From Pseudomonas sp. F(2018) (GTDB taxonomy: Bacteria; Pseudomonadota; Gammaproteobacteria; Pseudomonadales; Pseudomonadaceae): a DNA stretch of 64,000 bases. How positions within the stretch are numbered: position 1 is the first letter of the stretch; each line of letters opens with the position of its first letter. The notes below the pieces were generated by a model, which was not told the origin of the DNA, made no database searches, and worked only from the letters and a program-made list of their open reading frames with translations. Shown piece after piece: positions 1-8,931 of this stretch. Position numbers and translations under genes: made by a program. The DNA is taken from NCBI RefSeq assembly GCF_005508865.1, contig NZ_SCOM01000001.1, positions 1,302,001 through 1,366,000 on the forward strand, in the 5' to 3' direction.

Positions 1-1
1 C

Positions 2-30
2 AAAAAGCCCGGCACTGGCCGGGCTTTTTT
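2..30 (-). terminator. intrinsic terminator after the GST gene
   Basis: A GC stem (GCCCGG at 7-12 pairing with CCGGGC at 19-24) is flanked by A and T runs, so it can end transcription from either side. It lies 14 nt beyond the stop of the leftward GST gene. Confidence 0.85.
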
Positions 31-43
31 GTGGACGGGTGAA

Positions 44-706
44 TCAGGCCTTGGCGGTCATCTTGGCGATCACCTTGCGTTCGCCGGGCAATATGCTCTG
101 CACGGATTCGCGTGCCTGGATGCGCCGGTAGTGGGCGGCCAGGCGTGGCCAGCGCTGGTCATTCAGCGGTTCGCCACCGTGCTCCATGTTCTGCAGCTGG
201 GTGTAGATGGCCAGGTCCGCCTGGGTCAGGCCGTCGCCGACGAAGTACTGGGCATCGCCCAGGGTCTGTTCCAGGTAGTCGAAATGCTTTGGCAGCTTGG
301 CATGGAGGGTGCTCAGCACGGCGTCTTCGTCGCAGCTCTGGCCCAGCATGGGCTTGAGCAGGCGGTTACGGAACACGCTGAAGGTGCACAGCGTCGCCAG
401 CTCGTAGTCGCCGTACTTCTCCAGCCAGCGCACCTTGGCCTTCTGTGCGGCGCCCTGGCCGAACAGGGCAGGGCGCTGCGGGTACTGTTCTTCCAGGTAC
501 TGGCAGATCACGCTGGAGTCGGCCAGGGTCAGGTCGCCGTCACGGAAGGCGGGAATGCGCCCCAGCGGGTTGAGCTCGCGATACCAGTCGGGCTGGCCGA
601 ACGGAGTGACGATCTCCAGCTGGTAGTCCAGGCCCTTCTCGATCAGGCACAGGCGCAATTTGCGCACGAACGGAGATAGCGGCGCGCCGTAGACGATCAG
701 ACTCAT
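44..706 (-). CDS. glutathione S-transferase family protein
   Basis: This 220-residue protein has the two-part cytosolic GST layout. The N-terminal thioredoxin-like domain (about residues 1-78) opens with a glutaredoxin-like strand and an SPFVRK segment where the glutathione-activating residue normally lies. It carries the GRIPAF cis-proline motif and the ADSSVICQYLE glutathione-binding segment. The C-terminal helical domain contains a DLAIYTQLQN stretch, the family's N-capping helix. Members conjugate or reduce glutathione adducts in the cytoplasm. The substrate cannot be read from the sequence. It is followed downstream by a strong terminator and is probably transcribed alone or with the gene at 729-1493, whose stop is 22 nt upstream of its start. 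Confidence 0.9.
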   Translation of the reverse strand: MSLIVYGAPLSPFVRKLRLCLIEKGLDYQLEIVTPFGQPDWYRELNPLGRIPAFRDGDLTLADSSVICQYLEEQYPQRPALFGQGAAQKAKVRWLEKYGDYELATLCTFSVFRNRLLKPMLGQSCDEDAVLSTLHAKLPKHFDYLEQTLGDAQYFVGDGLTQADLAIYTQLQNMEHGGEPLNDQRWPRLAAHYRRIQARESVQSILPGERKVIAKMTAKA

Positions 707-728
707 GGGATTCCTTGTAGGGGGCAGA

Positions 729-1493
729 TCAGTCGTAGACGTTCTTCTTCTTCCACTCGTCTTCGCCGAGGGACTTGAGGCCTTCGGTCAGCTCGCTGGC
801 TTCCTCGGCGGGCTTGGCCTTTTCCAGTACCACCGCATTGGCGCGGGCCAGCAGCTCTTCCAGTTGCTGCAGTTGGTTCTGGTAACGCGCCGGGTCGGAC
901 TGCTTGCGCAGGTACTGCACGCCACGCTCATAGGCCAGACGGGCCTGGCCGGGCTGGCCCTGTTGCATGGATTGCTGGCCGAGGTTGCTGAAGAACTCGA
1001 AGTGCAGTTGCACCAGCATGTGGCGGATCTCGCCGAGCCAGCGCTTGGCCTCGTTGGCCGGCAGCAGGTTTTCCTGGGCGGCGCGGGTGATCTGGCTGTG
1101 GAAGTTTTCCAGGAGGAAGCGGATGTCCTTGGCCTTGGCCTCGGTCAGTATCTGCTGTGGCGGGTTGCGCACCGGGATGGCTTCGCCCTTGGCCACCGCC
1201 TCGCGCAGCTCGGTGAGACGGTTCTTCAGATTGGCGTTCTGCTTGTCCAGCTGCAGCAGGCGCTCACCGAACTGCAGCTCGAAGCGGCTGAGCAGGAGTT
1301 TCAGCGCAGGGCTCATCAACTGGCCCGGCATGTTCTCGGAAACGTCACGGCTACGCCGTACCCGGTCATTGAGATCGGCCTTCAGGCGGGCTTTCTCCAG
1401 CTTGCTGTTCTCGACCATATGGTTGATGTAACCGATCAGGAACAGCACCACGATGCCGGCGACTACTAGCGCAGTGATGACGATTGGGGACAC
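729..1493 (-). CDS. conserved membrane-anchored coiled-coil protein
   Basis: The product is 254 residues long. It begins with one hydrophobic segment (about residues 4-22, rich in V, I and L) and then a long charged helical region with heptad-like Leu spacing. The last 80 residues hold a TPR-like LAYERGVQYLRK segment. This fits a protein anchored in the inner membrane by its N-terminus with a soluble helical domain. I do not recognise a named family beyond a conserved Pseudomonas protein next to the GST gene. It shares strand and close spacing with the GST gene, so the two may be co-transcribed. The ATG at 1493 is the first in frame and places the hydrophobic segment at the very N-terminus. 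Confidence 0.75.
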   Translation of the reverse strand: MSPIVITALVVAGIVVLFLIGYINHMVENSKLEKARLKADLNDRVRRSRDVSENMPGQLMSPALKLLLSRFELQFGERLLQLDKQNANLKNRLTELREAVAKGEAIPVRNPPQQILTEAKAKDIRFLLENFHSQITRAAQENLLPANEAKRWLGEIRHMLVQLHFEFFSNLGQQSMQQGQPGQARLAYERGVQYLRKQSDPARYQNQLQQLEELLARANAVVLEKAKPAEEASELTEGLKSLGEDEWKKKNVYD

Positions 1494-1612
1494 CTGGAAA
1501 ACTCCCGTACGCTTCTTATTTACCCGAGTGTAGTGCGTTAGCCATCATGCTGATAGCACTGTATGAGTTTCTGAAGCGAAGTCTTTGATTTAGAAAAAGT
1601 TTTGATTGAGGG

Positions 1613-1641
1613 TTGACGCTCTGGCCAAGGCTCCATAGAAT
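1613..1641 (+). promoter_or_regulatory. sigma-70 promoter of the tRNA-Glu/Gly operon
   Basis: The -35 element TTGACG (1613-1618) and -10 element TAGAAT (1636-1641) are separated by exactly 17 bp. They lie about 75 nt before the first tRNA. The GC-rich tract after the -10 (GCGCGCC) resembles the discriminator of stringently controlled stable-RNA promoters. Confidence 0.8.
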
Positions 1642-1714
1642 GCGCGCCACTTTCAGCGTGTTGGCGAAAGCCGATCCGAGGAAAGTTGGGATGCTGTTAC
1701 AAGCTCCTGGCCAC

Positions 1715-1790
1715 GTCCCCTTCGTCTAGTGGCCTAGGACACCGCCCTTTCACGGCGGTAACAGGGGTTCGAGTCCCCTAGGGGACGCCA
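1715..1790 (+). tRNA. tRNA-Glu (anticodon TTC)
   Basis: This 76-nt gene has a GTCCCCT/AGGGGAC acceptor stem, an encoded CCA, a CTTTCAC anticodon loop and a GGTTCGAGTCC T-arm. It is first in a Glu-Gly-Glu-Gly cluster and identical to the copy at 1972. Confidence 0.97.
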
Positions 1791-1792
1791 TT

Positions 1793-1868
<76 letters not shown>

Positions 1869-1878
1869 GTTTACGAAG

Positions 1879-1901
1879 CGCCGCTCACCGAGCGGCGTTT
1901 T
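1879..1901 (+). terminator. weak hairpin terminator between the tRNA pairs
   Basis: An 8-bp perfect stem (CGCCGCTC/GAGCGGCG) with a 3-nt loop is followed by only four T residues. It may partly terminate or serve as a processing site, since no clear second promoter precedes the second pair. Confidence 0.5.
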
Positions 1902-1971
1902 GATTAGAGTTACAAGGTCGGTGGTAACATCGGCTGGAAACACCGGGAAGCTGTTGTAAGCTCCGGGCCAC

Positions 1972-2047
1972 GTCCCCTTCGTCTAGTGGCCTAGGACACC
2001 GCCCTTTCACGGCGGTAACAGGGGTTCGAGTCCCCTAGGGGACGCCA
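1972..2047 (+). tRNA. tRNA-Glu (anticodon TTC), second copy
   Basis: The 76 nt are identical to the copy at 1715-1790. The upstream flank (an AAGCT..GGCCAC segment) is also similar to that before the first copy, which suggests a tandem duplication of the Glu-Gly pair. Confidence 0.97.
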
Positions 2048-2066
2048 TTTTTGTACCAAGTAGCAC

Positions 2067-2142
<76 letters not shown>

Positions 2143-2151
2143 AATTCACGA

Positions 2152-2178
2152 AACGCCACCCAATCGGGTGGCGTTTTC
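2152..2178 (+). terminator. terminator of the tRNA operon
   Basis: A 10-bp perfect stem (AACGCCACCC/GGGTGGCGTT) with an AATC loop ends in T residues, 10 nt after the last tRNA. Confidence 0.8.
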
Positions 2179-2200
2179 GTTTGCGCGCGATTCAGCCATG

Positions 2201-2237
2201 AAAAAAGGCCCGCCGGTGATGCCGTGCGGGCCTTTTC
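2201..2237 (-). terminator. terminator of the leftward 2251-2661 gene
   Basis: A GGCCCGC/GCGGGCC stem is flanked by A6 on the left and T4 on the right. It lies just beyond the minus-strand stop at 2251 and also backs up the tRNA operon terminator. Confidence 0.75.
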
Positions 2238-2250
2238 GTTTACTGGCGAC

Positions 2251-2661
2251 TCAGTGCTTGGCGCTGTCGTCCGGCAGGGCCAGCAGCTGCTTCTCGCGGT
2301 TCCAGTCGAAGGGCTCGTCGTTCTCTTCAGCCTCGAAGCGGCGCTCGTCGAGGCGCTGGAACAGTTCGATCTCTTCATCCGGCATGAAATGCAGGCAGTC
2401 GCCGCCGAAGAACCACAGCAGATCGCGCGGTACCAGATGGGCGATCTGCGGGTAGCGGTGGAACACCTGGCTGATGATGTCCTGGCCCAGGTACTGGCTG
2501 CTCTCCGGATCTGCCGGCAGCTGCGCCAGCAGCTCGTCGAAGCGCTCGAGGAACAGCGCGTGGGTGTCGTCTTCCACCTGCTCGGCCTCGCCCAGGGCGA
2601 CCAGGATGCCGCGCAGATGGGCGAGCAGGGCGAGGTGGTGGTCGAGGTAGGCAGTGGCCAT
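2251..2661 (-). CDS. conserved hypothetical cytoplasmic protein
   Basis: This is a 136-residue acidic protein without a signal peptide or membrane segment. A helical N-terminus is followed by a YPQIAHLVPRDLLWFFGGDCLHFM segment rich in aromatics and then a charged tail. I recognise it only as a conserved Pseudomonas protein found beside the FadE-like dehydrogenase; no function is known to me. It lies 72 nt downstream of the dehydrogenase on the same strand. An AGGACA-type ribosome binding site precedes the ATG at 2661. Confidence 0.7.
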   Translation of the reverse strand: MATAYLDHHLALLAHLRGILVALGEAEQVEDDTHALFLERFDELLAQLPADPESSQYLGQDIISQVFHRYPQIAHLVPRDLLWFFGGDCLHFMPDEEIELFQRLDERRFEAEENDEPFDWNREKQLLALPDDSAKH

Positions 2662-2733
2662 GAGGGATGTCCTGTAAAACGAAAACGGGCGCGGAGTATA
2701 AGGCTCCGCGCCCGTGCTGTCCCGAGTGGGGGC

Positions 2734-5178
2734 TCAGCGGACCTTGCCGTCGCTCAGCTTGATGTCGTCCTTGGCGAAGTCGTCCACATCGATCACCTTG
2801 CGCCGCGCCGCTTCGGCCTGGCGCAGCTGTTCGGCCTCCTCGGCAGTCAGCTGCTGCTGGCGCAGGGCGGCCTCTATTTCATGCTCGCCGGGCTGCAGCT
2901 GCAGGCCAGCCTTGAGCGCCTTGTGCAGTTTCTGTCGGACCGCTGCGACGCCGTCGAGCAGATCGACCGCCTGCTGCAGGGCGGCGATTGGATCGTTGGC
3001 GCCCTGTGGCCGATAGCAGCCGTCGAGCAGGCTCTCCAGCGCCAGGTCGCCGCGAGGGCGGCCGAGAATGGCAGCGACCTCGGCGTCCAGCTCGTCGTCC
3101 GGGCCCTTGTGCCGGCGACCCAGCGGGAGCACCAGGACGCGCAGCAGGCAGCCGAACAGGCGGTTGGGGAAGTTGCCCAGCAGATCGTCCAGCGCTTGCT
3201 CGGCGAGGCCGAGGTTTTCCTCCAGCGCCCAGCGCAGCAGCGGTTGCAGCGGTTCGGGATTGCCCAGGTCGTGGTAGCGCTTGAGCGCGGCGCTGCCCAG
3301 ATAGAGGTGGCTGAGCACGTCGCCCAAACGTGCGGACAGGCGTTCGCGGCGCTTCAGCTCGCCACCGAGCAGCATCATGCTGCTGTCGGCCAGCAAGGCG
3401 AAGGCCGCGGCCAGGCGGTTCAGCGCGCGGAAGTACGGGCGGCTTAGGTTGTCGCCGGGCACGTTGCCGAAGCGGCTCAGGGTCAGGCCATGCAGCAGGG
3501 CGCCGGCGGCGTTGCCGACGGCGAAGCCCACGTGCTTGAGCAGCAGATCGTCGAACTCCAGCAGGGCCTGCTCATGGTCTTCGCGGCCGGCCAGGGCCAT
3601 TTCGTCCAGCACGAAGGGATGGCAGCGTATGGCGCCCTGGCCGAAGATCATCAGGTTGCGTGAGAGGATGTTGGCGCCCTCGACCGTGATCGACACCGGC
3701 ACGCCCTGCCAGGCGCGGGCCAGGTAGTTGTTCGGGCCCATGATGATCGCCTTGCCGCCGTGCACGTCCATGGCGTGGCCGATGCATTCGCGGCCGCGTT
3801 CGGTCAGGTGGTACTTGAGGATGGCCGACAGCACCGAGGGCTTCTCGCCCAGGTCCACCGCGCTGGCGGTGAGGGTGCGCGCGGCATCCATCATCCATGC
3901 ATTGCCGCCGATGCGCGCCAGCGCCTCCTGGATACCTTCGAAGGCCGCCAGCGGCACGCCGAACTGTTCGCGCACCCGGCAGTACTGGCCGCTGACCAGA
4001 CTGGACATCTTCGCCGCGCCGGTGCCGCCGGCGGGCAGGGAGATGGAGCGGCCGACGGACAGGCAGTTCATCAGCATCATCCAGCCCTTGCCCAGGTATT
4101 CCTGGCCGCCGATCAGGCAGCTCAGCGGCACGAACACGTCCTTGCCGGAGTTGGGACCGTTCATGAAGGCCGCGCCGAGCGGCAGGTGGCGGCGGCCGAT
4201 TTCCACGCCGGGGGTGTCGGTGGGAATCAGCGCCAGGCTGATGCCGAGGTCTTCCTGGTCACCCAGCAGGTGGTCCGGGTCATAGGCCTTGAAGGCCAGG
4301 CCGAGCAGGGTGGCGACCGGGCCCAGGGTGATGTAGCGCTTCTCCCAGGTCAGGCGCAGGCCGAGCACTTCCTCGCCGTTCCACTGGCCGCGGCAGACGA
4401 TTCCGGTGTCCGGCATGGCGCCGGCGTCGGAGCCGACCAGCGGGCCGGTGAGGGCGAAGCAGGGGATTTCCTCGCCGCGGGCCAGGCGCGGCAGGTAGTG
4501 CTGGCGTTGCTCATCGGTGCCGTAGTGCAGCAACAGCTCGGCTGGGCCGAGGGAGTTGGGCACCATCACTGTGGAGGCGAGGTCGCCGGAGCGGGTCGAC
4601 AGCTTCATCACCACCTGGGAGTGGGCATAGGCGGAGAAACCCTTGCCGCCGTATTCCTGAGGAATGATCAGGCCGAAGAAACCGTTGCTCTTGATGTGCT
4701 GCCAGGCCTTCTCGGGCAGGTCCAGCTGCTGGCCGATCTCCCAGTCGCTGACCATGGCGCACAGCTCTTCCACCGGGCCGTCGATAAAGGCGCGCTCTTC
4801 GTCGCTGAGCCTGGCGGCGGGGTAATCCAGCAGCACGTCCCAGTCCGGGCGGCCGCTGAACAGCTGGCCGTCCCACCACACGGTGCCGGCCTCGATGGCG
4901 TCGCGCTCGGTATCCGACATCGGCGGCAGCACCTTCTGGAACCAGCCGAACAGCGGGCCGGTGATCAGCTTGCGGCGCAGCTCCGGCAGTGCGAGGGGAA
5001 TGGCCGCGCCGAGCCACAGCAGCCAGAGCAGCAGCTCCAGCCAGTCCGGTGCACCAGCAAACAGACCGAGCAGGATCAGGTAACCGGCCACGATGCCCAG
5101 GGCGGGCAGGGCGGCCATGCGGGAATAGGCCAGGTAGGCGACGCCGAACAGCAGAATCAGCAACCAGACAGCGAGCAT
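2734..5178 (-). CDS. FadE-type acyl-CoA dehydrogenase
   Basis: The 814-residue product matches the length of E. coli FadE. It catalyses the first, FAD-dependent step of fatty-acid beta-oxidation (acyl-CoA to trans-2-enoyl-CoA). The N-terminus has two or three hydrophobic segments (about residues 1-65) for inner-membrane association. The FadE hallmark WWDGQLFSG follows, then the dehydrogenase core with a CFALTGPLVGSDAG flavin/substrate segment and a VEGANILSRNLMIFGQGA stretch. The C-terminal 250 residues form the FadE-specific DUF1974 region. The open frame continues upstream to 5403, but GGAGGA stands 7 nt before the ATG at 5178 and the protein then begins with the hydrophobic anchor, so I take 5178. 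The gene is divergent from 5294-5968. Confidence 0.92.
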   Translation of the reverse strand: MLAVWLLILLFGVAYLAYSRMAALPALGIVAGYLILLGLFAGAPDWLELLLWLLWLGAAIPLALPELRRKLITGPLFGWFQKVLPPMSDTERDAIEAGTVWWDGQLFSGRPDWDVLLDYPAARLSDEERAFIDGPVEELCAMVSDWEIGQQLDLPEKAWQHIKSNGFFGLIIPQEYGGKGFSAYAHSQVVMKLSTRSGDLASTVMVPNSLGPAELLLHYGTDEQRQHYLPRLARGEEIPCFALTGPLVGSDAGAMPDTGIVCRGQWNGEEVLGLRLTWEKRYITLGPVATLLGLAFKAYDPDHLLGDQEDLGISLALIPTDTPGVEIGRRHLPLGAAFMNGPNSGKDVFVPLSCLIGGQEYLGKGWMMLMNCLSVGRSISLPAGGTGAAKMSSLVSGQYCRVREQFGVPLAAFEGIQEALARIGGNAWMMDAARTLTASAVDLGEKPSVLSAILKYHLTERGRECIGHAMDVHGGKAIIMGPNNYLARAWQGVPVSITVEGANILSRNLMIFGQGAIRCHPFVLDEMALAGREDHEQALLEFDDLLLKHVGFAVGNAAGALLHGLTLSRFGNVPGDNLSRPYFRALNRLAAAFALLADSSMMLLGGELKRRERLSARLGDVLSHLYLGSAALKRYHDLGNPEPLQPLLRWALEENLGLAEQALDDLLGNFPNRLFGCLLRVLVLPLGRRHKGPDDELDAEVAAILGRPRGDLALESLLDGCYRPQGANDPIAALQQAVDLLDGVAAVRQKLHKALKAGLQLQPGEHEIEAALRQQQLTAEEAEQLRQAEAARRKVIDVDDFAKDDIKLSDGKVR

Positions 5179-5293
5179 GCGCAATCCTCCATGAGGCCGG
5201 CCGTGGCGGTAAGGCCGGCGAGCTTGGCCGGATCGTCGTGCACCCGGCGCGATAGGGCTGGATAGACTGGGGGCAACCCCCTGGAGAACCCTG

Positions 5294-5968
5294 ATGCAGT
5301 CCAGCCTTCTACCCAGCCGCTTCGTGGATAGTGACCACCCCAGGGTAGTCGAGTTCGCCGAACGTTCGCGCGGCGCCAGCCGCGACCCGCGCGAGCAGGC
5401 CATGAGCCTGTACTACGCGGTGCGCGACCAGATCCGCTACAACCCCTACGTGTTCAGCCCGGATCCCGAGACGCTCAAGGCCAGCCACGCGCTGGCGGCG
5501 GGCGAGTCCTACTGCGTGCCCAAGGCCCTGTTGCTGGCGGCCTGCGCCAGGCACTGCGGGATACCGGCGCGCATCGGCCTGGCCGATGTGCGCAACCACC
5601 TGTCCACCCCACGCCTGATCGAGATGCTGCGCAGCGAAGTGTTCGCCATGCACGGCTACACCGAGCTGTTCCTCGAGGGCAAATGGGTCAAGGCCACGCC
5701 GGCGTTCAACCTGGCGCTGTGCCAGATGTTCAAGGTGGCGCCGCTGGAGTTCGATGGGTGCAGCGACAGCGTGTTCCATCCCTTCAATGCCGAGGGGGCG
5801 CGCTATATGGAATACCTGGCCGACCACGGCCAGTTCGACGACCTGCCGCTGGAGCTGTTCTTTAACCACCTGCGCCAGTGCTACCCGCATCTGTTCGAGG
5901 AAGGCTCGGCCTTCCTGCGTGGCGATCTGCAGGCGGAGGTCGCCGCCATAAAGGAATTCGATAGTTAA
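5294..5968 (+). CDS. transglutaminase-like (papain-fold) protein
   Basis: The 224-residue protein matches the transglutaminase-like superfamily. The nucleophile Cys lies in SYCVPKALLLAACARHCGIPAR (about residue 73) and the His in MHGYTELFLEGKWVKATP (about residue 120). The usual Asp position is near the ATPAFN segment, where Asp is not obvious. Such bacterial proteins are peptidases or amidases of unknown substrate. GGAG stands 7 nt before the ATG at 5294. It is divergent from the FadE-like gene with only 115 nt between the starts, so the two may share a control region. Confidence 0.8.
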   Translation: MQSSLLPSRFVDSDHPRVVEFAERSRGASRDPREQAMSLYYAVRDQIRYNPYVFSPDPETLKASHALAAGESYCVPKALLLAACARHCGIPARIGLADVRNHLSTPRLIEMLRSEVFAMHGYTELFLEGKWVKATPAFNLALCQMFKVAPLEFDGCSDSVFHPFNAEGARYMEYLADHGQFDDLPLELFFNHLRQCYPHLFEEGSAFLRGDLQAEVAAIKEFDS

Positions 5969-6089
5969 CATCGAGGCGGCGGGGCTTTTTTCCTGCGCTC
6001 GGGGCGGGCAGGCTACCCTGCAATGAATGGTTGCAATTACCTCTCCCGAGCCTTATCTAAGCCTTCCCCTTGCTGAGTAGCTATCTCTT

Positions 6090-7022
6090 ATGAGTTCCGC
6101 GCTGTCCATCCGGCAACTGACCAAGACCTACGCCAACGGCTTCCAGGCCCTCAAGGGCATCGACCTCGACGTCGCCGAAGGCGACTTCTTCGCCCTGCTC
6201 GGCCCCAACGGGGCGGGCAAGTCCACCACCATCGGCATCCTCTCCACCCTGGTGAACAAGAGCGGCGGCTCGGTGGAAGTGTTCGGCCACGACCTGGACC
6301 GCGATCCGTCCGGGCTCAAGCGCTGCCTCGGCGTGGTGCCGCAGGAATTCAACTTCAGTCAGTTCGAGAAGGTCTTCGACATAGTCGTGACCCAGGCCGG
6401 CTACTACGGCATCCCGCAGAAGGTGGCCAAGGAGCGCGCCGAGCAGTACCTGACCCAGCTCGGCCTGTGGGACAAGCACAACGAGGCCGCGCGCATGCTC
6501 TCCGGCGGCATGAAGCGCCGGCTGATGATTGCCCGCGCGCTGGTGCATGAGCCGCGCCTGCTGATTCTCGACGAGCCCACCGCCGGCGTGGACATCGAGC
6601 TGCGCCGCTCGATGTGGAGCTTCCTCACCGAGTTGAACCAGAAGGGCATCACCATCATCCTCACCACCCATTACCTGGAAGAGGCGGAGCAGCTGTGCCG
6701 CCACATCGGCATCATCGACCACGGCAGCATCGTCGAGAACACCAGCATGAAGGCGCTGCTCAAGACCCTGCACGTGGAGACCTTCCTGCTCGACCTCAAG
6801 GAGTCGCAACTGGTGCCGCCGCAGCTGCAGGGCTATCCGGCGACGCTGGTCGACCACCACACCCTGGAGGTGCAGGTGGAGAAGAGCCTGGGCATCACCG
6901 AGCTGTTCCGCCAGCTGGCGGCGCAGAACATCGAGGTGCTGAGCCTGCGCAACAAGAGCAACCGTCTCGAGGAGCTGTTCGTGTCCCTGGTCGAGAAGAA
7001 TCTGGCGAAGGTGGCGAAATGA
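6090..7022 (+). CDS. ABC-2 type transporter, ATP-binding subunit
   Basis: The 310-residue ATPase has a complete ABC signature set: Walker A GPNGAGKST (about 38-46), Q-loop in GVVPQEFNFS, LSGGMKRRL signature, Walker B LLILDEPTAGVD and H-loop LTTHYLEEAE. It resembles the YadG/CcmA-like group that energises ABC-2 exporters. Its stop overlaps the start of the permease gene (ATGA at 7019-7022), so the two are translationally coupled and form one exporter. The substrate cannot be read from the sequence. Confidence 0.93.
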   Translation: MSSALSIRQLTKTYANGFQALKGIDLDVAEGDFFALLGPNGAGKSTTIGILSTLVNKSGGSVEVFGHDLDRDPSGLKRCLGVVPQEFNFSQFEKVFDIVVTQAGYYGIPQKVAKERAEQYLTQLGLWDKHNEAARMLSGGMKRRLMIARALVHEPRLLILDEPTAGVDIELRRSMWSFLTELNQKGITIILTTHYLEEAEQLCRHIGIIDHGSIVENTSMKALLKTLHVETFLLDLKESQLVPPQLQGYPATLVDHHTLEVQVEKSLGITELFRQLAAQNIEVLSLRNKSNRLEELFVSLVEKNLAKVAK

Positions 7023-7798
7023 GCCCGGAACTCGCCTCCAACTGGATCGCCCTGCAGACCATCGTGCGCCGCGAAGTGCGGCGCTTCATGCGCATCTGGG
7101 CGCAGACCCTGCTGCCACCGGCCATCACCATGGCGCTGTACTTCGTCATCTTCGGCCGCCTGATCGGCAGCCAGGTCGGCGGCGTGGGCGACTACTCCTA
7201 CATGGAATTCATCGTGCCCGGGCTGATCATGATGTCGGTGATCACCAACTCCTACAGCAATGTGGTATCCAGCTTCTTCAGCAGCAAGTTCCAGCGCAAT
7301 GTCGAGGAACTGCTGGTGTCGCCGGTATCGCCGCACACCATCCTGATCGGCTACACCATCGGTGGCGCCCTGCGCGGCCTGGCCGTGGCCTTCATCGTCA
7401 CCCTGCTATCGCTGTTCTTCACCCAGCTGCAGGTGCACCACCTGGGCGTGACGGTGCTGGTGATCCTGCTGACCGCCATCACCTTCTCCCTGGGCGGTTT
7501 CATCAATGCGGTGTACGCGCGTAACTTCGACGATATCTCGATCATCCCGACCTTCGTGCTGACACCGCTGACCTACCTGGGCGGGGTGTTCTACTCGATC
7601 AGCCTGCTGCCGGAGTTCTGGCAGCACGTGTCGCTGGTCAACCCGATCCTGCACATGGTCAACGCCTTCCGCTACGGCATCCTGGGCGTGTCGGACATCA
7701 ATATCGGCATCGCCATCGGCATGATGCTGCTGGCCAGCACTGTGCTCTACATCGTCTGCATCCGCCTGCTGAAGAGCGGCCGCGGCATGCGTCAGTAG
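7019..7798 (+). CDS. ABC-2 type transporter, permease subunit
   Basis: The 259-residue protein has about six membrane segments and the ABC2_membrane hallmark near its C-terminus (LTPLTYLGGVFYSISLLPEFWQ, then NPILHMVNAFRYGILG). It resembles E. coli YadH and pairs with the ATPase at 6090-7022, forming a 2+2 exporter in the inner membrane. The start is chosen at the ATGA overlap; upstream sequence in this frame is antisense-like noise inside the ATPase gene. Confidence 0.93.
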   Translation: MSPELASNWIALQTIVRREVRRFMRIWAQTLLPPAITMALYFVIFGRLIGSQVGGVGDYSYMEFIVPGLIMMSVITNSYSNVVSSFFSSKFQRNVEELLVSPVSPHTILIGYTIGGALRGLAVAFIVTLLSLFFTQLQVHHLGVTVLVILLTAITFSLGGFINAVYARNFDDISIIPTFVLTPLTYLGGVFYSISLLPEFWQHVSLVNPILHMVNAFRYGILGVSDINIGIAIGMMLLASTVLYIVCIRLLKSGRGMRQ

Positions 7799-7908
7799 CT
7801 GGAAACATGGGGTCACAGCCTGGCACCATCTTTACCCGCTACTGACATTCCGACGACGGCACAATCGGTAGACTTTCCCGATAACTCCAAATCGAAGAGG
7901 CAAGTGGG

Positions 7909-8931
7909 ATGATTGTCCGTCGCATGCTGTGGCCCCTGATGTTGGGCCTGCTCGGCAGTGGCCTGGTGCTGGCCGAGCAGAAGCCTCTGGTGGAAGTGGC
8001 GCAGCCCGAGCGCACCCTGGTGCGCGATGAGCTGATCACCTTCGGCTCGCTGCGTTCGGACGAGTCGACCATGATCCGCCCGGAAGTCGAGGGGCGCGTC
8101 GCCACCCTGCATTTTCAGGAGGGCCAGGCGGTGAAGGCCGGCGACCTGCTGGTCGGTCTCGACGATGCCATCGCCCGCGCCGAACTGGCCCAGGCCCGCG
8201 CCAATCTCGATCTCGCCGAAAAAAGCTTCGCCCGCGCGCAGATGCTGTTCAAGCGCGGCGCCAGCAATGCCCAGGCCCTCGACGAGGCGAGCTCCCAGCA
8301 GCAGGCCGCCCGCGCCAGCCTGGCGCTATCCCAGGCGCGCCTGGACAAGACGCAGATCCGCGCACCCTACGACGGCGTGCTCGGCCTGCGCCTAGTCAGC
8401 GTCGGCGACTACCTCAGCCCCGGTGACGACATCGTCAACCTGGAAGTGCTCGACCCGCTCAAGCTGGATTTTCGTGTGCCGCAGAAGGCCGTCAGCCAGG
8501 TACGGGTCGGCCAGGCCGTCGAGCTGTCGCTGGATACCTACGGCGGCGAGCGTTTCCAGGGCAGTATCATTGCCCTCAACCCGCGCCTGGACGAGATCGG
8601 CCGCAGCCAGGCGATCCGCGCCCAGGTGGCCAACGGCGATCACCGGCTCAAGCCTGGCCAGTTCGTCAAGGTCTCGGTGATCCTCGCCGAGCGGCCGCAG
8701 GCGCTGGTGATCCCGGAAGAGGCGGTCATGCCCATGGGCCAGCTGCTGTTCGTCAACCTGGTGGTGGACGGCAAGATCGAGCGCCGGCAGATCCGCATCG
8801 GCCAGCGCCTGCGCGGCCGCGCCGAGGTGGTGGAGGGGCTGCAGGGCGACGAGACGATCATCAGCGCCGGCTGGCACAAGGTCAGCCCCGGGCACGAGGT
8901 GCGCACCGTCCAGCGTGGGGACGGCGCATGA
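7909..8931 (+). CDS. RND efflux periplasmic adaptor (membrane fusion protein)
   Basis: The 340-residue protein has a signal peptide (about residues 1-23, ending VLAEQK). It then has the barrel-sandwich half-motifs (EGRVATLHFQEGQAVKAGDLLVGLDD and IRAPYDGVLGLRLVSVGDYLSPGD) around a short coiled-coil hairpin (about 90-140), plus a beta-barrel domain. It bridges the RND pump at 8928-11996 to an outer-membrane channel. The gene overlaps the pump gene by ATGA. No OprM-like channel gene is nearby, so the pump probably borrows one. No lipobox Cys is seen. Confidence 0.92.
   Translation: MIVRRMLWPLMLGLLGSGLVLAEQKPLVEVAQPERTLVRDELITFGSLRSDESTMIRPEVEGRVATLHFQEGQAVKAGDLLVGLDDAIARAELAQARANLDLAEKSFARAQMLFKRGASNAQALDEASSQQQAARASLALSQARLDKTQIRAPYDGVLGLRLVSVGDYLSPGDDIVNLEVLDPLKLDFRVPQKAVSQVRVGQAVELSLDTYGGERFQGSIIALNPRLDEIGRSQAIRAQVANGDHRLKPGQFVKVSVILAERPQALVIPEEAVMPMGQLLFVNLVVDGKIERRQIRIGQRLRGRAEVVEGLQGDETIISAGWHKVSPGHEVRTVQRGDGA

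Noticed and set aside
1879..1971. An internal promoter before the second tRNA pair
   Set aside because: No -35/-10 pair with normal spacing was found; the second pair is probably read through from the promoter at 1613.
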